Below, in pieces: positions 5,019 through 8,975 of a DNA stretch of 8,975 nucleotides (the first letter of the stretch is position 1; each line of letters opens with the position of its first letter). The notes below the pieces were generated by a model. That model ran no database searches. It was not told the origin of the DNA and saw only the letters and a program-made list of their open reading frames with translations. Position numbers and translations under genes: made by a program. Origin of the DNA: Sphingomonas sp. (lineage in GTDB: Bacteria > Pseudomonadota > Alphaproteobacteria > Sphingomonadales > Sphingomonadaceae); NCBI GenBank assembly GCA_019247755.1, contig JAFBAM010000247.1, forward strand, positions 1 through 8,975. Reading direction: 5' to 3'.

Positions 5019-5040
5019 TGCGGCTATCAGCAACTTATGC
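5011..5040 (+). promoter_or_regulatory. Possible sigma-70 promoter of the C-x9-C protein gene
   Basis: TTGTAA (5011-5016) and TTATGC (5035-5040) are separated by 18 bases. This would give a leader of about 30 bases before the ATG at 5079. The match to consensus is moderate. Confidence 0.35.
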
Positions 5041-5078
5041 TACAGCCGTTGCTACCCTAAGCCGAAGGGAGCGACTGC

Positions 5079-5246
5079 ATGAAAAAACTTGTCCTCGCAC
5101 TGTCTGCCGTGAGCCTGCTGGGAAGCGTTGCCGCTTCGCCGGCCATCGCCGCCGCCTGCCGCGACAAGAACGGGAAGTTCATTAAGTGCCCGGCAAAGCC
5201 GAAGCAGTGCCGCGACAAGAAGGGCCACTTCATTAAGTGCAAGTAA
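5079..5246 (+). CDS. Small secreted protein with tandem C-x9-C repeats, 55 aa precursor
   Basis: ATG at 5079 with AAGGGAG eight bases upstream; TAA at 5244-5246. Residues 1-25 form a Sec signal peptide (MKK, LVLALSAVSLLGSV core, cleavage near SPAIAA). The mature part of about 30 residues holds two copies of an 11-residue unit, CRDKNGKFIKC (27-37) and CRDKKGHFIKC (44-54), separated by PAKPKQ. It thus has four cysteines in a twin C-x9-C pattern and is very basic. In the periplasm the cysteines could form two disulfides. Sphingomonads carry related small secreted proteins with C-R-D-x-x-G-K-F (recalled), but no function is known to me. A palindrome upstream suggests regulation. Confidence 0.75.
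   Translation: MKKLVLALSAVSLLGSVAASPAIAAACRDKNGKFIKCPAKPKQCRDKKGHFIKCK
5157..5240 (+). repeat. Two 33-bp tandem repeats inside the C-x9-C gene
   Basis: 5157-5189 and 5208-5240 match at 29 of 33 bases, separated by 18 bp. Codon choice is shared, including CGC-GAC-AAG and TTC-ATT-AAG, which points to a fairly recent internal duplication rather than convergence. Confidence 0.85.
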
Positions 5247-5248
5247 GA

Positions 5249-5277
5249 GCGGAGACCTCCGCCTGAGCTAGCCTTTT
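5249..5277. terminator. Possible bidirectional terminator after the C-x9-C gene
   Basis: GCGGAG / CTCCGC (5249-5254 with 5257-5262), with a small GACC loop when five pairs form, lies 2 bp after the stop at 5246. On the plus strand CCTTTT (5272-5277) follows after nine bases; on the minus strand TCTTACTT follows directly. The stem is short. Confidence 0.4.
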
Positions 5278-5384
5278 CGAGGAACCCCTGACGCCGGCGG
5301 GCTGACCGTCGGCCACAGGCGTTTCTTGCCGTAGCGGCGGCCGCTTTCGATCTGCCGCCACAGGTTTAAGGTCCGATCGTTCAT
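5268..5384 (-). CDS. Possible 38-aa basic protein downstream of an EcfG-like promoter
   Basis: ATG at 5384, TAG at 5270-5268. It encodes MNDRTLNLWRQIESGRRYGK followed by KRLWPTVSPPASGVPRKG: basic, two tryptophans, no membrane segment. A GGAAC-N17-CGTT element ends 10 bp before the ATG, which would leave an almost leaderless message. No ribosome site is seen and no family was recognised. The frame stays open upstream to 5468, but without a better start. It could instead be part of a noncoding transcript. Confidence 0.25.
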   Translation of the reverse strand: MNDRTLNLWRQIESGRRYGKKRLWPTVSPPASGVPRKG

Positions 5385-5394
5385 CGTGGATCCA

Positions 5395-5420
5395 AACGTC
5401 GCCTTGCCGACGCTGGTTCC
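5395..5420 (-). promoter_or_regulatory. EcfG-type promoter candidate, full consensus match
   Basis: Minus strand: GGAAC (5420-5416), 17 bases, CGTT (5398-5395), matching the alphaproteobacterial general-stress consensus GGAAC-N16-17-CGTT exactly. It would drive transcription leftward into 5384-5268 and towards the hairpin at 5249-5262. Confidence 0.4.
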
Positions 5421-5495
5421 AGCTAAGGCGCGACGAGCCCTAAGGACCGAAACCAAAAATCCTCCCAATCATTTGAGCGGCATGGGAGAAATGAT

Positions 5496-5663
5496 ATGCC
5501 GCGTGAATTGATCGATACCGGTACGGACAAGCGTTACGTCCGGCGCGACGAGAAAGGCCAGTTCAAGGAAAGCGATGATGTCGGCCGCAGCTCTGCGACC
5601 GACCAGAAGCGTGATTCAAAGACCAAGCCGAAGCACGGCGAGGGCGACCGAGGCGACCGCTAG
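5496..5663 (+). CDS. Conserved small charged protein (DTGTDKRYVRRD type), 55 aa
   Basis: ATG at 5496 with GGGAGA seven bases upstream; TAG at 5661-5663. The 55-aa product opens MPRELIDTGTDKRYVRRDEK and continues GQFKESDDVGRSSATDQ, ending in a Lys/Gly/Asp-rich tail (HGEGDRGDR). The motif D-T-G-T-D-K-R-Y-V-R-R-D-x-x-G-x-F-K-E-S-x-D-V-G-R-S and the G-D-R-G-D-R end are familiar from small alphaproteobacterial hypothetical proteins (recalled). It is very hydrophilic and probably poorly folded on its own, with no cysteines or membrane segment. The ATG at 5491 is out of frame and soon stops. The function is unknown; a nucleic-acid or stress role would be a guess. Confidence 0.8.
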   Translation: MPRELIDTGTDKRYVRRDEKGQFKESDDVGRSSATDQKRDSKTKPKHGEGDRGDR

Positions 5664-5717
5664 GCCAAGTCAGGGCGATTGGCGCGAGGCTACTGCTTTC
5701 GCTAAGCCGCTCATTCG

Positions 5718-6299
5718 ATGTGCAACCTCTACACCCAGTCGAAGTCGGTCGATGAGGTGGCTCGGATCTTCCGCGACCTGCAGATGCCGCTCACCTTCCC
5801 GGAAGGCGCGCCCAACCTCGCACCGCGCGATATCGCCATTACCGATCCCGCGGCGATCGTACGTTCCTCGTCGAACGGTTATGAACTAATTGTTCGCCGC
5901 TGGAGCTGGCCGGGACCCGGCGGCAAGCCAGTGTACAATTTCCGGTCGGACGGACGGGAGTTCGGGTCCGGGCGCTGCCTGATCATTGCGGATGGCTTCT
6001 ATGAGTTCACCAAACCCGCCAATCCCAAGGCGAAGCGCAAGGATCGCTGGCTGTTCACGATGCCACGCGCGCCGATGTTGTGTATCGCTGGACTCACCCG
6101 CACCGACCCGAGCGTCGGTGAAGCCTTCACCATGCTGACGACGGAGCCCGGACCGGACGTGGCACCCTACCATAGCCGACAGATTGCTGTGCTTCCGCAG
6201 GAGCGCTGGGCGGCCTGGCTCGACCCGACGGTCGCAGCCCGCGACATCATTCAACCGCTCCCCGCCGACACTCTCAGCGTCCAGCCGTCCTTTCGCTGA
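5718..6299 (+). CDS. SRAP domain protein (YedK/HMCES family), abasic-site DNA-protein crosslinker
   Basis: 193 aa. SRAP proteins form a thiazolidine crosslink through Cys2 with abasic sites in single-stranded DNA, which shields them during replication. The active-site set is visible: C2 (MCNLYTQ, exposed after Met removal), N74 in VYNFRSD, E96 in ADGFYEF, and H152 in YHSRQ, matching YedK C2, N75, E105 and H160 in order. The start is fixed because Cys2 must follow Met; no clear ribosome site is present. Departures from common versions are F97 where Trp is usual and HSRQI for HxRMP. The length is slightly below E. coli YedK (222 aa). The gene lies 54 bp after the 55-aa gene, and its last 26 bp overlap the convergent acetyltransferase gene. 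No LexA box was seen upstream. Confidence 0.93.
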   Translation: MCNLYTQSKSVDEVARIFRDLQMPLTFPEGAPNLAPRDIAITDPAAIVRSSSNGYELIVRRWSWPGPGGKPVYNFRSDGREFGSGRCLIIADGFYEFTKPANPKAKRKDRWLFTMPRAPMLCIAGLTRTDPSVGEAFTMLTTEPGPDVAPYHSRQIAVLPQERWAAWLDPTVAARDIIQPLPADTLSVQPSFR

Positions 6300-6783
6300 G
6301 GTCGCGCTGCATGTAGACGCTGTCGAGCCAGCGCTCCTTCTTCCAGCCCACCCGTTCGAGACGGCCCGCTTCCCGGAAGCCCAGCGCCGCGTGGACGGCA
6401 ATCGAGGCCGGCTCGGCGCCGCCGATCACGGCGACGACGGTCTTGAAGCCGCAGGCCGCCGACCGATCCAGAAGCGCGGCGAGCAACGCCTTGCCGACGC
6501 CCCGCCCTGTCCACTCAGGGTGCACATAGATGCTGTCCTCCGCGGTGAACCGGTAGGCGGCCCGATCGCGGAATTGAGTGACGTAGGCATAGCCCACAAC
6601 CCGTCCCTCGAGCTCGGCGACAAGGAACGGCCAACGATCATTGGCGATGCGGCGGATCTTGTCGCGATGGAATTCGACTGACGGCGGGTCAAGGTCGTAG
6701 GAGGCCGTGCCGTGCAGCACATGGTGAGCATAAATCGCTGCGATCGCTTCTGCGTCGCTGTCTGCAGCCTCTCGGATGTTCAT
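6274..6783 (-). CDS. GNAT N-acetyltransferase, phosphinothricin/methionine-sulfoximine acetyltransferase-like
   Basis: 169 aa from the ATG at 6783, chosen because GAGGA lies nine bases upstream; a GTG at 6801 would add six residues. It opens MNIREAADSDAEAIAAIYAH, with HHVLHGTASYDLDPPS as in the PAT/Bar/MnaT branch. The acetyl-CoA loop is WTGRGVGKALLAALL (residues 91-105), preceded by the strand SIYVHPE. The late motif GGAEPASIAVHAALGF (111-126) follows, where many relatives have Asn before SIxLH. It probably acetylates a small amino-acid-like amine such as methionine sulfoximine or a glutamine-synthetase inhibitor; the exact substrate is not decided by sequence. It ends convergently with the SRAP gene, overlapping by 26 bp, and has no functional link visible. 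Confidence 0.88.
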   Translation of the reverse strand: MNIREAADSDAEAIAAIYAHHVLHGTASYDLDPPSVEFHRDKIRRIANDRWPFLVAELEGRVVGYAYVTQFRDRAAYRFTAEDSIYVHPEWTGRGVGKALLAALLDRSAACGFKTVVAVIGGAEPASIAVHAALGFREAGRLERVGWKKERWLDSVYMQRDLSERTAGR

Positions 6784-7002
6784 GTTTCTGCGTCCTCGCA
6801 CCAGAGACGATAGCGCGGAAGGTGAATTCGTGACGGATTTCGAACTCGAAACGGGTTCGGCTCAATTGTTGAGCGCAGCGATCGCGGAGCCTCTTGGTAG
6901 ATAGGATTCACCCTACCCGTCGAACATCTCACCTCTTTCACTGTCGGTTCACCTATCCAGCCGCTACCTGCTCCCCACGCGACGAAATCCCAGCCTCAAA
7001 CT

Positions 7003-7734
7003 TTGCCAGCCTATCGCATCCCCTCGCCCTACGACCGGACGCCGCTCCAGCGACGGCTGTCAGGCCTCGCGCTCGCCTTGGCAGTCAATATCGGGCTGAT
7101 CCTCGTCCTGATGACGTTGGGCTACATTCCCCCACCGTCAGGGAGAGCGCTACGCGGGATCGTGGTAGACCTCCTTCCCCGCCAGCGAAGCTCCGCGCCG
7201 ACAACGTCGCATCAAACCCGGCAACAGCAGGAGCAGGTGGCGACCAATCGGCCCGTGCCCAAGCCGCCCCCAATCATCCTGCCCGTAAAGCCCTCTATCG
7301 CCCCGCCTCCCGCGCCCGTCGCCAAGCCCTGGCTTGAGATGAGCAAGGAGGACATGGCCGCTAGCGACATTTCAGAGATGCCTGCCGCCGGCTCAGGCAG
7401 CGCGGGTGACAGCGAAGTGGTCGGTCGTGGACCCAATGGCGAAGCGCTGTACGCGGCGGAATGGGCACGCGAGCCTACCGACGCCGAGCTTGCCGGCTAC
7501 ATGCCCAAGAATGCGCCGGAGGGGTACGGCTTAATCGCCTGCAAGACCGCACCACAAAACAGGGTGGAGGATTGCATCGAGCTGGAGCAGCAGCCGGCGG
7601 GCTCGCACCTTGCCTCGGCGGTCCGCCAAGCTGCCTGGCAGTTCCGCGTGCGACCTCCTCGCAAGGGTGGTCATCCACTCATCGGATCATGGGTGAGGAT
7701 CCGTATCGATTATTATCACTCCGGAAGCGACTAG
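7003..7734 (+). CDS. TonB-like membrane-anchored protein
   Basis: 243 aa. Residues 1-18 are a short basic cytoplasmic part, 19-41 one membrane segment (LSGLALALAVNIGLILVLMTLG), 60-110 a linker that is Gln- then Pro-rich (RPVPKPPPIILP, APPPAPVAKPW), and 165-238 a C-terminal domain ending AAWQFRVRPPRKGG, then GSWVRIRIDYYH, which is the TonB C-terminal pattern seen in sphingomonad proteins. C180 and C191 could pair. The anchor, linker and periplasmic domain match energy transducers, but no exbB/exbD or receptor gene is nearby, so a transport role is inference. The start is TTG at 7003, with no ribosome site; the frame is open back to 6901 without ATG or GTG, so the N-terminus is uncertain. It converges with the protease gene, 2 bp apart. 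Confidence 0.78.
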   Translation: MPAYRIPSPYDRTPLQRRLSGLALALAVNIGLILVLMTLGYIPPPSGRALRGIVVDLLPRQRSSAPTTSHQTRQQQEQVATNRPVPKPPPIILPVKPSIAPPPAPVAKPWLEMSKEDMAASDISEMPAAGSGSAGDSEVVGRGPNGEALYAAEWAREPTDAELAGYMPKNAPEGYGLIACKTAPQNRVEDCIELEQQPAGSHLASAVRQAAWQFRVRPPRKGGHPLIGSWVRIRIDYYHSGSD

Positions 7735-7736
7735 AC

Positions 7737-8570
7737 TTACTTCGGCGCCCGTTCCGCCTCCGCGAGGACCTGCTTCACGACTTTACTCGGGATCGCAAAG
7801 CCGATGCCGACATTGCCGGCGGCACTTTCGCCCTGACTCGGGCTGAACAAGGCTGAGTTGATCCCGATCAGCTCGCCGTGAAGATTGATCAGCGCACCCC
7901 CCGAGTTGCCTGGATTGATGGGGGCATCTGTCTGAATGAAGCGGCGAGTATCCCCCTGCCCTAGCGGCCGATCGGTCGCGCTAACGATGCCGCTAGTTAC
8001 GGTTTGACCTAGTCCGAAAGGGTTGCCGATCGCGACGACATAATCGCCGACCTGGAGCTTGCCGCTGTCGCCAAGTGGCAGCGTCGGCAGGTCTTGGGCG
8101 CCGATCTTCAAGACGGCGAGGTCTAGGCTTGGTGCGGCACCGAGGAGTTCAGCAGTGTATTTGCGCCCGTCTTTCAAGATGACTTCGATCGCCTCTGCGT
8201 TTCGCACCACGTGGAAGTTGGTGATGACGAAACCGCGATCACCATCAACAATGACTCCGGATCCCGCCGCCATTGCAGGCTGCAGTGCGGCATCGGGGAC
8301 TCCGAAATAGCGTCGGAAGAACGGGTCCTGGAGCAGCGGATTCTGCTCAGCCGGAGATGGCTGGAGGACAGCAATGTTCACTACCGCCGGGGCCGTCTTG
8401 CGGACGAGCGGAGCAAGACTCGCGTCGGAGGCGCCCGCAAGCAGACGCGGTGCTTCGGGTTCATGGCTCCTGATGGGAAGCATCCGCGCCACCGCACCCC
8501 CGATCAGGGCCGCGACGGCTACCAGTATGACAAGGAGGAGGAACGGGATGCGTGAGCGCGATTCTGGCAT
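7737..8570 (-). CDS. HtrA/Deg-type periplasmic serine protease without PDZ domain
   Basis: 277 aa from the ATG at 8570, chosen because GGAGG lies four bases upstream. Residues 8-27 are a membrane anchor or uncleaved signal (IPFLLLVILVAVAALIGG). The trypsin-like domain spans about 50-270 with the triad H120 (ITNFHVV), D150 (SLDLAVLK) and S223 (NPGNSGGAL), plus DAPINPGNSGG and GIGFAIPS typical of Deg proteases. The protein stops right after the protease domain (VKQVLAEAERAPK), so the one or two PDZ domains of DegS or DegP are missing. It probably acts on damaged envelope proteins at the periplasmic face of the inner membrane. The start codon overlaps the msrB stop by one base (TGATG), so the two are probably co-translated. 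It could instead be a DegS-like regulator; without PDZ that is less likely. Confidence 0.93.
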   Translation of the reverse strand: MPESRSRIPFLLLVILVAVAALIGGAVARMLPIRSHEPEAPRLLAGASDASLAPLVRKTAPAVVNIAVLQPSPAEQNPLLQDPFFRRYFGVPDAALQPAMAAGSGVIVDGDRGFVITNFHVVRNAEAIEVILKDGRKYTAELLGAAPSLDLAVLKIGAQDLPTLPLGDSGKLQVGDYVVAIGNPFGLGQTVTSGIVSATDRPLGQGDTRRFIQTDAPINPGNSGGALINLHGELIGINSALFSPSQGESAAGNVGIGFAIPSKVVKQVLAEAERAPK

Positions 8571-8975
8571 CAACCCTCCGTGATCTTGCCTTCAGGAGCT
8601 CCACGCCCGAGCTTGTCAGGAAGCGGCTCCTCCGCGGGCGTGAATGCGAGGCTGACCGAGTTGATGCAGTAGCGCTCGCCCGTCGGCGGCGGGCCGTCCG
8701 GGAAAACATGCCCCTGGTGCGACCCGCAACGGGCGCAAACGATCTCGGTTCGGATCATGCCGTAGCTCGTATCGCGAATATATTTCAGGTGATCGGCCGA
8801 AAACGGCTGGGTGAAGCTCGGCCAGCCCGTCCCGCTCTCGAACTTGGTGCCGCCGTGGAAGAGCGGCAAGCCGCAAAGGCGGCAGGTGAAGGTGCCGGGC
8901 CGCTTCTCGTTCAGGAATACCCCGCAGAAGGGCGCTTCGGTGCCATGCTCGAGGAGGACGTGGCGCTCCTCGTCA
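8570..8975 (-). CDS. msrB: Peptide-methionine (R)-S-oxide reductase MsrB, N-terminus cut by the window
   Basis: The 134 visible residues cover nearly the whole enzyme, starting DEERHVLLEHGTEAPFCG, so only a short N-terminal piece lies outside. MsrB reduces methionine-R-sulfoxide in proteins, using a catalytic Cys and thioredoxin. Visible are the zinc pairs C31-x-x-C34 (CRLCG) and C80-x-x-C83 (CARCG), the core KFESGTGWPSF, and the catalytic Cys103 in GERYCINSVSLAF. C17 in APFCG is a candidate resolving cysteine. The tail after LAF (EEPLPDKLGRGAPEGKITEG) is longer than in minimal MsrB proteins. No signal peptide can be judged because the start is missing. The stop overlaps the start of the protease gene, forming an msrB-htrA operon that suggests joint handling of oxidised or misfolded proteins. 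Confidence 0.95.
   Translation of the reverse strand, partial: DEERHVLLEHGTEAPFCGVFLNEKRPGTFTCRLCGLPLFHGGTKFESGTGWPSFTQPFSADHLKYIRDTSYGMIRTEIVCARCGSHQGHVFPDGPPPTGERYCINSVSLAFTPAEEPLPDKLGRGAPEGKITEG

Noticed and set aside
6782..6904. 40-aa plus-strand frame overlapping the acetyltransferase start (GTG at 6830 gives 24 aa)
   Set aside because: The 3' half looks protein-like, but there is no ribosome site and it overlaps the divergent gene start; too little support to call.

Overview
The window looks like chromosome of a GC-rich alphaproteobacterium of the order Sphingomonadales (Sphingomonas or a close relative). This rests on recognition: the RpoD C-terminus, the style of the MarR-like and TonB-like proteins, and several small hypothetical proteins that resemble sphingomonad families. 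No database search was run. Both ends are cut: the 3' third of rpoD lies at the left edge, and msrB (minus strand) runs off the right edge.

Left part (1-1937): the end of rpoD with a strong hairpin terminator, a single-domain RadC/JAB protein, a 57-aa protein convergent with it, and a minus-strand MarR-like winged-helix regulator. Middle part (1938-5663): mostly very small genes and regulatory DNA. It holds a 383-bp gap with a large inverted repeat; a Trp-rich secreted peptide (59 aa) with its own terminator; small cytoplasmic proteins of 65, 47, 57 and 66 aa; a cold-shock protein whose stop is 3 bp from the TTG start of the 66-aa gene; a 75-aa gene closely followed by a 29-aa single-membrane-span protein; a minus-strand small-RNA candidate with three stem-loops; a secreted 55-aa protein with two near-identical C-x9-C repeats; and a 55-aa conserved charged protein. 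Two GGAAC-N17-(C/A)GTT(-like) elements suggest that the general stress sigma factor EcfG may act here.

Right part (5718-8975): an SRAP/YedK-type abasic-site protein overlaps tail-to-tail with a phosphinothricin-acetyltransferase-like GNAT enzyme. A TonB-like membrane-anchored protein converges on an msrB-htrA pair whose coding regions overlap by one base (TGATG). The HtrA-type protease has a full catalytic triad but no PDZ domain.

Read together, much of the window fits stress handling: DNA abasic sites (SRAP), oxidised methionine (MsrB), damaged envelope proteins (HtrA), cold or RNA structure (Csp), and possible EcfG-controlled transcripts. The strongest candidate for something undescribed is the RNA at about 4845-4937; next come the twin C-x9-C secreted protein with a palindrome over its putative promoter, and the 29-aa membrane protein.
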